In this document: positions 46,776 to 55,795 of the stretch, piece by piece
Layout: every line of letters starts with the position of its first letter
How positions within the stretch are numbered: the first letter of the stretch is position 1
NCBI RefSeq assembly: GCF_029917005.1
Contig: NZ_CP123967.1
Span: forward strand, 1,178,001 to 1,242,000
DNA: 64,000 bases
Origin: Tessaracoccus lacteus
GTDB lineage: Bacteria > Actinomycetota > Actinomycetes > Propionibacteriales > Propionibacteriaceae
Reading direction: 5' to 3'
Made by a program: the position numbers and the translations under genes
The notes under the pieces: model-generated
Databases searched by the model: none
What the model was told of the DNA's origin: nothing
Seen by the model: only the letters and a program-made list of their open reading frames with translations

Positions 46776-48473
46776 ATGGATGATGCTCTGCTGCTGATCG
46801 CGGCTGCCGTGATCATCATTGTGGTCGTGTCGGTGGCCGCGAAGCGTTTCGGGATCGCCGCGCCGGTGGCGCTGGTGGTCGTCGGGCTGCTCGTCAGCCT
46901 GGTGCCGGGCGTGCCAACCGTTGCGCTCGAGCCGGAGTGGATCCTCATCGGAGTCCTCCCTCCGCTGCTCTACTCGGCCGCGGTCAACATGCCGACCACC
47001 GACTTCAGGCGGGACTTCGGCGCCATCGGAGCACTGTCCGTCCTGCTGGTGATCGCTTCGGCCTTCGCCTCTGGTGCCGTCATCTACTGGCTGCTGCCCG
47101 ACCTCAGCTTCGCCTCCGCCGTCGCCCTCGGCGCCGTCATCAGCCCGCCGGACGCGGTCGCCGCCACCAGCATCGGCAAGCGTCTCGGCCTCCCGTCGAG
47201 GCTCGTGACCATCCTCGAGGGAGAGGGTCTCGTCAACGACGCGACCGCGCTGGTGCTCATGCGCACCGCCATCGCCGCGACGGCGGGCGGCATCTCGCTC
47301 GGCGGGGCGCTCGGCGACTTCGCGTACGCCGTTGTCGTCGCGGTGGTGGTCGGGTTCGTGGTCGGGGCCGTCAGCGTCTGGGGCCGTTCCACGGTCGACG
47401 ACCCCGTGCTGACCTCATTGATCTCGTTCGTGGTGCCCTTCCTCGCCTACATACCGGCTGAGGAGTTGGGTGCCTCGGGGGTGCTCGCCGTCGTCGTCAC
47501 GGGCCTCTTCACGGGCTCAACGAGCGTGAAGCACCTGACGCCGCACGACCGGATGGCGGAGCGCACGAACTGGCGCACCATCTCACTGATCCTCGAGTCC
47601 GGCGTGTTCCTCCTGATGGGGTTCCAGCTGATGGACCTCGTCGGCGACGTGATCGACGGCGGGTTGAGCGTCGGTCATGCGGTGCTCATAGGGATGGCCG
47701 CCACCGTGGTGCTGATCGCCGTGCGGTGCGTCTTCGTGATACCGCTCATGGCGTGGCTGCGGAACCGTCAGGACCGCAGCCGCGACCTGCTCGGCCGGAT
47801 GGACGACTTCCGGGAACGGGTGGACGCGGCCCCGGACCACCCGCGCAAGGCCCAGGTCGAGCGACGGTTGGACCGTGTCGAGGCCGATGCGCAGTTCTAC
47901 ACAGAGCAGATGCTCGGCTGGCGCGGAGGGGCGGTCATCGCGTGGTCCGGGATGAGGGGAGTGGTCACGCTGGCGGCGGCCCAGTCGTTGCCGCACAGTT
48001 TCCCGTACCGCTCCGAGCTCACCCTGATCGCGTTCACCGTCGCCATCGTGACGCTGATCGGTCACGGGTCGACGCTGCCGTGGCTGATCCGGACCCTCGG
48101 TGTCCGCGGCGATGATGAGGCCCGGCAGCGCGAGGACTACGTCCGGCTCGTCGAGGAGTTGAGTCGCGCGACGTTGGATGCCCTGGACAGCGATGCCCTG
48201 AGGCGGGCCGACGGGTCGAGGTTCAGTGCCGAGATCGTCGAGCAGGCGCGGAAGCGCGCGCTCAAGGCTGACAGCAGGAAGTTCACCAAGGCCACCGAGG
48301 AGCTCAGTGATGAGCTGCGGCAGACCCTCGAACTACAGCGGATGATGGCCGAGGCCAGGCAGGAGGCGCTGCTCGAGGCCCGCAGCAAGGGGACCTACCG
48401 CTCGTCGACCATCCGCAGGGCGCAGGGCTTCCTCGATGCGCAGGCCACCAGGTTCGGGATCGTCGCGGAGTAG
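46776..48473 (+). CDS. CPA1-family Na+/H+ antiporter
   Basis: This 565-residue cation/proton antiporter has about 12 spans. Family motifs are VVVGLLVSLVPGVP, LIGVLPPLLYSAAVNM, GAVISPPDAVAATSIGKRLG and ILEGEGLVNDATALVL, the last holding the ion-binding Asp/Asn region of NhaP/NhaK proteins. GMRGVVTLAAAQSLP lies in the late part, and a cytoplasmic coiled-coil-like tail of about 100 residues follows. ATG 46776 has GGAGG 6 nt upstream; the in-frame ATG at 46731 would add a non-membrane extension. It converges directly on yeiH, which ends one base after its stop. Confidence 0.9.
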   Translation: MDDALLLIAAAVIIIVVVSVAAKRFGIAAPVALVVVGLLVSLVPGVPTVALEPEWILIGVLPPLLYSAAVNMPTTDFRRDFGAIGALSVLLVIASAFASGAVIYWLLPDLSFASAVALGAVISPPDAVAATSIGKRLGLPSRLVTILEGEGLVNDATALVLMRTAIAATAGGISLGGALGDFAYAVVVAVVVGFVVGAVSVWGRSTVDDPVLTSLISFVVPFLAYIPAEELGASGVLAVVVTGLFTGSTSVKHLTPHDRMAERTNWRTISLILESGVFLLMGFQLMDLVGDVIDGGLSVGHAVLIGMAATVVLIAVRCVFVIPLMAWLRNRQDRSRDLLGRMDDFRERVDAAPDHPRKAQVERRLDRVEADAQFYTEQMLGWRGGAVIAWSGMRGVVTLAAAQSLPHSFPYRSELTLIAFTVAIVTLIGHGSTLPWLIRTLGVRGDDEARQREDYVRLVEELSRATLDALDSDALRRADGSRFSAEIVEQARKRALKADSRKFTKATEELSDELRQTLELQRMMAEARQEALLEARSKGTYRSSTIRRAQGFLDAQATRFGIVAE

Positions 48474-49469
48474 TCAGCCGACGAGCAGGACGCCGGCCAG
48501 CCCGATGCCGGAGACCAGAACGGTCGCGAGCGTGGCAAGAACGATGGGCCCCGGGCCGATCCGGGCGAGGATCCTCGCTCGTGCGCCGGTTCCCAGCGCG
48601 AACATCGCCGCGCACAGCAGCACGTCCTGGGCCTCCGCCGCCACCGGCACGACCGCTGCGGGCACGAGGCCGGCGGACCGCAGGGCCGCCGCGGCCAGGA
48701 ATCCGATCACGAACAGCGGAACCACGGGTGGGTGGGCGCCGGTCGACGCGCCGGCGCGGCGCTGCAGGAGGGAGATCACGGCCAACGCCGGGGCGAGCAG
48801 GACGACACGGGCCAGCTTGACCACGACCGCAACGGCCAGGGCCGGGCCGCCGAGCGAGGCCCCGATCGCGACGACCTGAGCCACTTCGTGAACGGAGGCG
48901 CCCGCCCACATCGCCGTCGACTCCGGCGCCAGCCCCAATCGGGCGCCCAGCAGGGGCAGCACCGGGATCATGACGGTGCCGAAGGCCACCACGAGCCCGA
49001 CGGCCGTGACCACCTCCTCCTCGTCCGCGTCCACGACCCCGTCGAGGGCCCCGATCGCGGCGGCCCCGCAGATGGAGAAGCCACAGGCGATCAGCAACGA
49101 CTGGGAACGGCCGAGGCCGAGCCTCAGCCCCAGCCAGGTGGTGGTGGCGACGCCGACAGCCACGACCGCCGCGACGGTGAGCAGCATCCCCGAGCCCAGG
49201 GACGTGACATCGGAGAGCGTCAACCGCAGACCGAGCAGCACCACGCCGAGGCGCAGCAGCCGTCGCGAGGAGAACGCGATGCCCGGCGCGCAGGACGCCG
49301 GCAGCCGGACCGTGTTGCCCACGGCGATACCGAGGACCATGGCCACCAGGAGCGGGCTCAGCCCCGGCAACAACCTGCCCAGGGAGAGCGCCGCGACCGT
49401 GCCGCATCCGCAGAGCGCCAGTCCCGGCCAGGTGTTGAGTCTCCAGGAGGGGGTGGAATGTCGCAGCAT
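48474..49469 (-). CDS. YeiH-family (UPF0324) putative sulfate/sulfite exporter
   Basis: This 331-residue membrane protein has about ten spans. The family shows up as LLVAMVLGIAVGNTV, RRLLRLGVVLLGLRLTLSDV, the FSICGAAAIGALDGVVDADEEE segment and AGASVHEVAQVVAIGASLG. YeiH proteins are thought to export sulfite or sulfate. The divergent LysR gene 70 bp away matches the usual YeiE-YeiH pairing and supports co-regulation with sulfur compounds. The start is ATG 49469. Confidence 0.87.
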   Translation of the reverse strand: MLRHSTPSWRLNTWPGLALCGCGTVAALSLGRLLPGLSPLLVAMVLGIAVGNTVRLPASCAPGIAFSSRRLLRLGVVLLGLRLTLSDVTSLGSGMLLTVAAVVAVGVATTTWLGLRLGLGRSQSLLIACGFSICGAAAIGALDGVVDADEEEVVTAVGLVVAFGTVMIPVLPLLGARLGLAPESTAMWAGASVHEVAQVVAIGASLGGPALAVAVVVKLARVVLLAPALAVISLLQRRAGASTGAHPPVVPLFVIGFLAAAALRSAGLVPAAVVPVAAEAQDVLLCAAMFALGTGARARILARIGPGPIVLATLATVLVSGIGLAGVLLVG

Positions 49470-49539
49470 GGGGTCAGTCTCACCGGCCGCGGTCCTGGAC
49501 GGTAGCCCTCGATCCCGGGTGAGGGCATACGATTCCGAT

Positions 49540-50445
49540 ATGACCAGTCGGTGGCCGGACCTCGTTGCGTTGGAACTGCTGGCAGCGGTCGCGGATCAGG
49601 GCAGCATCGGGGCGGCCGCCCGCTCGCTGCGGATCGCGCAGCCCAATGCCAGCAGGGACCTGGCGGCTCTGGAGGCGCAACTCGGGGTCAGGTTGCTCGT
49701 CCGGCATCCCCGTGGTGCCCGCCTGACCCCGGAGGGGGAGCGGATCCTCGAGGCCGCCCGGCAGGTGCTCGCCGCGGCCGATGCTCTGATGACCGAGGCC
49801 GCCGCGACCAACGAGCAGCTGAGCGGACACCTGGACGTGGCCGCGTCCCAGACCATCGCCGAGCAGCTCCTGCCCGCCTGGCTGGCGGCTGCCCACTCTG
49901 CGAGACCGGGGCTCGAGGTGCGCCTCAAGGTCTGCAACAGCGAGGAGGTCTTCGATCTCGTCGAGGCCGGACGCTATGAGCTGGGGTTCGTCGAGACGCC
50001 CGAGGTGCGGCCCGGGCTCCGGTCGGCTGTGGTGGGCAGGGATGAGTTGGTGGTCGTCGTGCCGCCGACGCACCCGTGGGCCTCGGGCGGCCAGATCACG
50101 GCGACCGACCTCGCGGCTACCCGGCTGGTTCTCCGGGAACCGGGATCCGGCGGGCGGGCGACCCTGGATGCGGCGCTGCGGGATGAAGGCCCGGCGCGGG
50201 TCGCGCTGGAGCTGGGCAGCAACGCGGCCGTCCGTGAGGGAGTGCTCGCCGGGGCCGGGCCGGGGGTGATCAGCGAACTGGCTGCGCTGAGCGACCCCCG
50301 ACTCGTGGTCGTGCCCACCGCGGGAGTACGGCTCGGAAGAGAGCTGAGAGCCGTGTGGCGCGGCAGGCCGACCGCCGCGGCCAGCTGGCTGGTGCGGCTG
50401 GCGGAGGGGGCGGCCCGGCGTCAGATCAGGTCGCCGGGTACGTAG
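49540..50445 (+). CDS. LysR-family transcriptional regulator
   Basis: This 301-residue LysR regulator has an N-terminal winged helix (LELLAAVADQGSIGAAARSL, RDLAALEAQLGVRLLVRHPR) and a periplasmic-binding-type sensor domain from about residue 90. ATG 49540 is 6 nt downstream of a TACGAT -10 box (49528-49533) and has no Shine-Dalgarno site, so the mRNA is probably leaderless. It is divergent from yeiH and likely regulates it, possibly in response to a sulfur compound. Its 3' end overlaps the convergent small gene at 50421-50705 by 25 bp. Confidence 0.88.
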   Translation: MTSRWPDLVALELLAAVADQGSIGAAARSLRIAQPNASRDLAALEAQLGVRLLVRHPRGARLTPEGERILEAARQVLAAADALMTEAAATNEQLSGHLDVAASQTIAEQLLPAWLAAAHSARPGLEVRLKVCNSEEVFDLVEAGRYELGFVETPEVRPGLRSAVVGRDELVVVVPPTHPWASGGQITATDLAATRLVLREPGSGGRATLDAALRDEGPARVALELGSNAAVREGVLAGAGPGVISELAALSDPRLVVVPTAGVRLGRELRAVWRGRPTAAASWLVRLAEGAARRQIRSPGT

Positions 50446-50705
50446 AGGTCGATCCCCAGGCCGTGACTCACGATCACGGCGATGCCGTAGAGGATCGCCA
50501 GAATCACGATGGCGAAGCACAGGTACGCGACGATCCGGGCGACCGGATGCGGCTTGTGGTTGACGATGTCGGCGTCGCCGCCGACCCCGTACGAGAGCGC
50601 GCGGATGCCGAGCGAGAAGATGAGTGGCAGCCCGGCGCCGAGCACCATGCCTGCCAGGAGCACGTGGAAGCCGCCCTCGAGGGCGAGCCAGAGCTGGTTC
50701 ATCAT
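50421..50705 (-). CDS. Small membrane protein coupled to the PiT phosphate transporter
   Basis: This 94-residue protein has two predicted spans, one in GGFHVLLAGMVLGAGLPLIFSLGIRAL and one in IVAYLCFAIVILAILYGIAVIV, linked by a short loop with NHKPHPVA, and a short C-terminal tail. Its start ATG at 50705 overlaps the stop of the PiT gene (ATGA), so it is coupled to it and may act as a partner or regulator of phosphate transport. I do not recognise a named family. A second ATG at 50702 is possible. Confidence 0.75.
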   Translation of the reverse strand: MMNQLWLALEGGFHVLLAGMVLGAGLPLIFSLGIRALSYGVGGDADIVNHKPHPVARIVAYLCFAIVILAILYGIAVIVSHGLGIDLYVPGDLI

Positions 50706-51934
50706 CGGGCGCTCCTGGCGGCTGCGGCGGTCTCGGGGGTACGGTCGGTGGCGTTCTCCACCCATTCGTCGTTGACGTTGCTGTGGTCGACGCGCGTGCG
50801 GCGCGAGTACAGGAACATCCACAGCGACAGGGCCAGCAGGATGGCGAAGACGACCAGCGCGCCGGCGAGCCCGCCGATCGTGTGGCCGACGAACCACGTC
50901 AGGGCGCCCATCGCTCCGGCCGCAGGGAGCGTGATACCCCAGGCCATCAGCATGCGCAGCGCCACGTTCCAGTTGACCTTGGCGCCGCGCTTGCCTACTC
51001 CCGACCCGAGGATCGATCCCGTGGCGACGTGCGTCGTCGACAGCGCGAATCCCAGGTGGCTGGAGGCAAGGATGACCGCGGCGGAGGAGGACTCTGCCGC
51101 CATGCCCTGCGGCGCGCTGATCTCGACCAGCCCCTTGCCGAGCGTACGGATGATGCGCCAGCCACCGATGTAGGTGCCCAGCGCAATGGCGAGAGCGCAG
51201 GCGAGCTTCACCCAGAACGGGACCGCGGTCAGGTCGGTCCAGGCGCCGGTGGCGATCAGGGCGAGGGTGATGATGCCCATCGTCTTCTGCGCGTCGTTGG
51301 TGCCGTGCGCCAGTGAGACCAACGAGGCCGACCCGATCTGTCCCCAGCGGAAGCCGGACTCGCGGTACTTGTTGGCGACGCCCTCGGTCACCTTGTAGAC
51401 GAGCCAGGTGCCGACCGTGGCGATCGCGATGGCGATGAACGGAGACATCAGGGCGGGGAGGATGACCTTGCCGACGACGCCGTCCAGCTTGGTCCCGTCG
51501 CCGACCCACTTCACGCCCTCCACGCCGAGGCCGGCGATGGTCGCGCCGATGAGGCCGCCGAACAGGGCATGCGAGGAACTGGACGGCAGGCCGAGCAGCC
51601 AGGTCAGCAGGTTCCAGACGATCGCTCCGACCAGGCCCGAGAGGATGATCAGCAGAAGCGACATGCCGCCGTCGGCGATCAACTCTGCGCGGGGGGAGCC
51701 GTCGTCGGCCTGGATCCGTACGACCGCGTTCGTCACGGTGAGGGCGACCTGCACCGAGAGGAACGCGCCAACGAGGTTCAGAACCGCCGACAGCGCGACC
51801 GCCGTCTTGGGGCGGAGCGCACCGGTCGCGATGGATGTGGCCATCGCGTTCCCGGTGTCATGGAATCCATTGGTGAAGTCGAACGCCAGAGCGGTGACGA
51901 CGACGAGACATAGCACGACCAGTTCAGGGGGCAC
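50702..51934 (-). CDS. pit: PiT-family inorganic phosphate transporter
   Basis: This 410-residue proton-coupled phosphate (or metal-phosphate) symporter has the PiT signature twice: FDFTNGFHDTGNAMATSIATG near the N-terminus and LAHGTNDAQKTMGIITLALI in the second half. LLGLPSSSSHALFGGLIGA and ALSTTHVATGSILGSGVGK are also typical. About ten to twelve membrane spans are predicted. The start is taken as GTG 51934; the GGAGG immediately before it leaves almost no spacing, so a start a few codons later (GTG, residue 7) is possible. It overlaps the following small membrane gene by 4 bp. Confidence 0.9.
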   Translation of the reverse strand: MPPELVVLCLVVVTALAFDFTNGFHDTGNAMATSIATGALRPKTAVALSAVLNLVGAFLSVQVALTVTNAVVRIQADDGSPRAELIADGGMSLLLIILSGLVGAIVWNLLTWLLGLPSSSSHALFGGLIGATIAGLGVEGVKWVGDGTKLDGVVGKVILPALMSPFIAIAIATVGTWLVYKVTEGVANKYRESGFRWGQIGSASLVSLAHGTNDAQKTMGIITLALIATGAWTDLTAVPFWVKLACALAIALGTYIGGWRIIRTLGKGLVEISAPQGMAAESSSAAVILASSHLGFALSTTHVATGSILGSGVGKRGAKVNWNVALRMLMAWGITLPAAGAMGALTWFVGHTIGGLAGALVVFAILLALSLWMFLYSRRTRVDHSNVNDEWVENATDRTPETAAAARSAR

Positions 51935-52086
51935 CCTCCTAGTCTGCTCCCTCAGGGCCTCATCCGCGACATCGGGGGTCAGGTTACTGCCCGGTTACTG
52001 AGCGCTGCGCCGATCAAACGCGCAGTCGTGGCGGGCTTTGTCGAACCGGTGAGACTGTCGGAGCCGCCGTCTAGCCTGGGGACACC

Positions 52087-52800
52087 ATGAGGAGCCCAAC
52101 CACCCGTCCCGTATGCCTCGAACACAGGGGATTCCACGTCGAGGTGACCCGCAAGGACGTCAAGACGCTGCGGCTGCGCGTCCAGCGCTACACCGGGGAG
52201 ATCCGGCTCAGCGTGCCTCGGCGCGCGCCCATGTCGACGGTCTACGCCTTCCTCGACGCCAACCTCGACTGGCTGGCCGACGCGCGCCATCGCATGCAGT
52301 CGGTCGAGCATCCGGCGGAGAAGCGGCTGTCGCAGCTGACCCGGGTCGCGCTCTGGGGCAGCGAGCTCGAGCTCGAGGTCCGACAGGGTCCCCGGGCCAC
52401 TGCGACCCGTAACCCGGACGGCAGCCTGCTCCTCACCGGGCCCGACGACGCCGGTCTCCGCAGGGCGCTGGACGCGTTCTACCGCCGGGAGCTCGGCCGC
52501 CTCGCCGAGGGGATGCTGGCCGCCTGGCAACCGGTGGTCGACCGCGAGGCCTCATCGCTGAAACTGCGCCGCATGTCGACGCGGTGGGGCACCTGCAATG
52601 TCCGCTCGCGGGCAGTCACGCTGAACCTGGCGCTCGCCGAGCGGGAACCCGACCTGCTCGAGTACGTCGTGGTCCACGAACTCACGCACCTGAGGGTGGC
52701 GGACCATGGGCCGGACTTCCAGTGGTTCATGGGGATGTACCTGCCCGACTGGAAGCAGCGGCGCCGGCGCCTGAACAGCCGCGCCGCGGACGCCGTCTGA
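52087..52800 (+). CDS. YgjP-type zinc metallopeptidase (DUF45, M48-like)
   Basis: This 237-residue protein has the zinc site VVHELTHLRVADHGPDFQWFM (HELTH plus a downstream His) and the upstream conserved segment RMSTRWGTCNVRSRAVTLNL, both typical of the YgjP/DUF45 metal-dependent hydrolase family. The N-terminal part (TRKDVKTLRLRVQRYTGEIRLSVPRRA) matches the family's beta region. The physiological substrate is unknown. ATG 52087 is 9 nt after a TAGCCT -10 box (52072-52077), so the leader is very short. It is a stand-alone gene. Confidence 0.87.
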   Translation: MRSPTTRPVCLEHRGFHVEVTRKDVKTLRLRVQRYTGEIRLSVPRRAPMSTVYAFLDANLDWLADARHRMQSVEHPAEKRLSQLTRVALWGSELELEVRQGPRATATRNPDGSLLLTGPDDAGLRRALDAFYRRELGRLAEGMLAAWQPVVDREASSLKLRRMSTRWGTCNVRSRAVTLNLALAEREPDLLEYVVVHELTHLRVADHGPDFQWFMGMYLPDWKQRRRRLNSRAADAV

Positions 52801-52891
52801 CGAGGGACCCGAGCGTGTTGTGCGGCTCCCCGGTTCGACGCAACGTATGCTCCACATGTCCACCGACGTCTTCTTCCCCGAGGTCTGTGTC

Positions 52892-54025
52892 GTGAGAGTC
52901 CACTGGAAGTACGCCGCCGCATCCGTCGCGGTCGCCCTGATCGCCGCGCTCAGCGGGTGCGCCCCCGATCCGGAGGCCGTGCCGGCCGAGCCGGTCGCCG
53001 GGACGAGCGTCGCTGTCGCCTCCACCCCGCCCGCCACCTCCACGCCCACGCCGTCTCCGACGCCGAGCGCGGAGGAGTCCGTGACGGCGATCCCGGACGC
53101 CACCGAGACGCCGACGCCGACCCCCACGTCGGCCGCGCTGCTGCAGGAGGGTGACGACTCCGACGAGGTCCGTGAGCTCCAGCACCGGCTGCTGCAGTTG
53201 CAGTGGTACGAGGGCGACATCACATCCACGTTCGACGAGAAGACGCGCCTGGCTGTCGAGGGGTTTCAGACCAAGCGGGGGTTCAATGCCACCGGGGAGG
53301 TGGACCAGGAGACCTGGGACAAGCTCGTCGACATGACCCGGCAGCCGACCGACGACGAGATGCACAACATCCTGCGCGCCGGCCCCGCGCTCTTCTCGAA
53401 GGGCGACAGCGGGGACGAGGTCAAGGAGATCCAGGCCAGGCTGAAGCAGATCGCCTGGTTCTCAGGTGACATCACGGGAAACTACGGGGATGTCACAGTG
53501 GAGGCGGTCAAGGGATTCCAGAGGAAGCGGGAGATCCCTGTCACAGGTGAGGTCGACCAGCGAACCCTCGACCGCCTTGATGCGATGACCCGTACCCCGA
53601 CCACGGACGAGCTGAACAACGTGGTCACGACGGCTTCGTCCACGTCCATGACGCTTGATGACCGGTGTCTCACCGGGCGTGTCATCTGCATCTCCAAGGC
53701 CCAGCGCAAGCTGGCCTGGGTGGTCGATGGCCAGATCTCGATGGTGGTCGACGTGCGGTTCGGTTCCGAGCTCACGCCCACCCGCAACGGTGTCTTCTCC
53801 GTGAACTGGAAGTCACGGGACCACGTGTCGAGCCTGTACCACACGTCCATGCCCTATGCGCTGTTCTTCAGTGGTGGCCAGGCGGTGCACTACTCGTCCG
53901 ACTTCGCGGCGCGAGGGTACAACGGCGCCTCGCACGGCTGCGTGAACGTCCGCGACAAGGCCGCCGTCGCGAAGCTGTTCGACCTCGCACAGGTCGGCGA
54001 CAAGGTCGTGGTCTACACGGGCTGA
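52892..54025 (+). CDS. L,D-transpeptidase lipoprotein with two peptidoglycan-binding domains
   Basis: This 377-residue secreted enzyme has a lipoprotein signal (RVHWKYAAASVAVALIAALSGC, lipobox LSGC at Cys23) and a long Pro/Thr/Ser linker. Two PG_binding_1 units follow (DDSDEVRELQHRLLQL and GDSGDEVKEIQARLKQ, each ending in GF plus a Thr/Leu-rich helix). The C-terminal YkuD domain carries the catalytic motif SHGCVNVRD. It should form 3-3 cross-links or attach to peptidoglycan. GTG 52892 gives a clean signal peptide; ATG 52856, 6 nt after a TATGCT box, would instead add an acidic n-region and is less likely. Confidence 0.88.
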   Translation: MRVHWKYAAASVAVALIAALSGCAPDPEAVPAEPVAGTSVAVASTPPATSTPTPSPTPSAEESVTAIPDATETPTPTPTSAALLQEGDDSDEVRELQHRLLQLQWYEGDITSTFDEKTRLAVEGFQTKRGFNATGEVDQETWDKLVDMTRQPTDDEMHNILRAGPALFSKGDSGDEVKEIQARLKQIAWFSGDITGNYGDVTVEAVKGFQRKREIPVTGEVDQRTLDRLDAMTRTPTTDELNNVVTTASSTSMTLDDRCLTGRVICISKAQRKLAWVVDGQISMVVDVRFGSELTPTRNGVFSVNWKSRDHVSSLYHTSMPYALFFSGGQAVHYSSDFAARGYNGASHGCVNVRDKAAVAKLFDLAQVGDKVVVYTG

Positions 54026-54129
54026 CGAACCTGGACCCTGGTCGCACCCTGGCCAGACCCCGGGCCGAGCCGGTTGCGGAGGCCTGTCGGATACGATTCC
54101 CAGGTCAGCCAGCGCCCAGGAGGCCAGTT

Positions 54130-55062
54130 GTGGATCCCATGATCTTCGTCGCGATCGGCATGCAGGTCGTGTCGTCGTTCCTCTTCGCGAGTGGGGCGAT
54201 CCTCCAGAGCCTCGGCGTCCACAGCACGTTCGCTTCGGGTCGTTCGGCCTCCAGCAACAGGCTTTCCCTGAGCGGGCTCCTTTCGCTGTTCCTGATCCCG
54301 AAATGGCTCCTCGGCCTGCTGTTCGTGCTCGTCGGGGCCGGCATCCATCTCGTCGCCCTGTCGTTCGCGCCGGTGGCCGTCGTGCAGCCGGTCGGTATCC
54401 TCGCCGTCCCGTGGTCCGTCCTGCTCGCCTCCCGCATTCACAAGCACCAGATCACGCGGAAGCTGTGGCTCGCCGTCGCCGTGACCATCCTCGGGGTGAT
54501 GGGCTTCACGGTGTTCTCCGCGAAGTATGCGACGGGGGAGAAGGAACTCACCTTCCCGCCGATGGTCTCCGCGTTCGTCATCGTCTGCATCGTGTGCGCC
54601 GTGATGTCGTTCTTCGCCATGCGCGCAGCACCCTGGGCCAAGGCGATGCTGTGGTCCGCCGTGGGCGCAACGTTCTACGGACTCGCCTCCGGTTTCATGA
54701 AGGCCGCGATGCTGCTCTACCAGCATGGTCACCCGCTCACGGGCTGGCACATCGTCGCGACCATCGCCATGATGATCGCCTGCTACGGGCTCGGGGTGTG
54801 GATGATCCAGCAGGGCTACGCCTCCGGGCCCGCGGAGATCACCGTCGGCACCATGACGACGGTCGATCCTCTCGTCGCGGTGCTGTTCGGGCTCATCGTG
54901 CTCGGCGAGGGCGCCGACCTGACGGTTGCCTCCATCATCGGCATGGTCGTCTTCGGTGCGGTGGCGGTCTACGGGGTCGTGATGCTGAGCAAGGACCACC
55001 CCGACGCCATCGAGGAACGCGAGAAGGCCGAGGCAGCGGCAGGGACCGCCGGGGTGAGCTGA
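54130..55062 (+). CDS. DMT-superfamily (EamA-like) membrane transporter
   Basis: This 310-residue protein of the drug/metabolite transporter superfamily has about ten spans in two repeats: VVSSFLFASGAILQSLGVHS at the start, VALSFAPVAVVQPVGILAVP at the end of the first half, and TMTTVDPLVAVLFGLIVLGEG in the second half. Actinobacterial relatives are mostly uncharacterised. GTG 54130 is chosen because AGGAGG ends 6 nt upstream; an ATG at 54139 is possible. A TACGAT -10 box at 54092-54097 would give a leader of about 26 nt. It converges on the next gene with a 7-bp gap. Confidence 0.82.
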   Translation: MDPMIFVAIGMQVVSSFLFASGAILQSLGVHSTFASGRSASSNRLSLSGLLSLFLIPKWLLGLLFVLVGAGIHLVALSFAPVAVVQPVGILAVPWSVLLASRIHKHQITRKLWLAVAVTILGVMGFTVFSAKYATGEKELTFPPMVSAFVIVCIVCAVMSFFAMRAAPWAKAMLWSAVGATFYGLASGFMKAAMLLYQHGHPLTGWHIVATIAMMIACYGLGVWMIQQGYASGPAEITVGTMTTVDPLVAVLFGLIVLGEGADLTVASIIGMVVFGAVAVYGVVMLSKDHPDAIEEREKAEAAAGTAGVS

Positions 55063-55069
55063 GGGACGT

Positions 55070-55714
55070 TCAGCCCTTCACGGGCAGAGCGTTCAGGGCG
55101 ATGCGCCCCGACGGCGTCGTCAGGACGATGGTCGAGTCGGCCCTGGGCATGATGAAGGTCACGTCCCCTTCGAACGGTGCGTCCTCGGAGGCGCTGAATG
55201 CGCCGGGGTCGACGGGGTCGTAGCTCGCCCTGGTGTCGTTGGTGAAGGCGAACAGCGCGAAGCTGTACTCGCCGCCCGTCACCTCGACCCGGACCCGCAG
55301 GTTCAGCTGGTCCTCACCGTCCCACGAGGCGGACACGATCTCGAAGATGCCGTCGCCGTTGCCCTCGAACGGGATGTAGTTGCCCGTGCGGGTGGCCGTC
55401 TGGGCCGCCGTGGCCACGCTGGCGGACGGGCTGACCGTCGAGGTGGCCTGCGGCCCCCCGAGGAACAGCATGCCCAACACCACCGCGGCCACGATCACGA
55501 TGGCGCCGACGACGTACCAGATCCTCTTCGGCGAGCCCTTGGGTGGCTCCGGGTCCCAGGCAGGCTGCGTCGCACCGCCCGGCTGCTGACCGAACGGCTG
55601 TCGAGGGTCGCGCGCGGGAGCGTCATGGAACTGCTGCGGGCGCCAGTTCGGGTCCTGCCTCGCCCACGGCGAGCTGTTCTGGTTGCCCTGGCCGGGCCAC
55701 TGCGCGTTGCTCAT
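55070..55714 (-). CDS. Membrane-anchored hypothetical protein
   Basis: This 214-residue protein begins with a Gln/Pro/Trp-rich cytoplasmic tail (AQWPGQGNQNSSPW, PRQPFGQQPGGATQP), one span (IWYVVGAIVIVAAVVLGMLF) and an extracellular beta-rich domain ending FIMPRADSTIVLTTPSGRIA. The plan resembles actinobacterial DUF4352-like or similar anchored domains, but I cannot assign the family. The start is ATG 55714. Confidence 0.75.
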   Translation of the reverse strand: MSNAQWPGQGNQNSSPWARQDPNWRPQQFHDAPARDPRQPFGQQPGGATQPAWDPEPPKGSPKRIWYVVGAIVIVAAVVLGMLFLGGPQATSTVSPSASVATAAQTATRTGNYIPFEGNGDGIFEIVSASWDGEDQLNLRVRVEVTGGEYSFALFAFTNDTRASYDPVDPGAFSASEDAPFEGDVTFIMPRADSTIVLTTPSGRIALNALPVKG

Positions 55715-55795
55715 GATGCGGCCAGCGTACTGGCCTGTGTCCACAGGGCCGTACGAAGTTGGGCCACACGGACCCCTAACCGTCATCACGGACAC

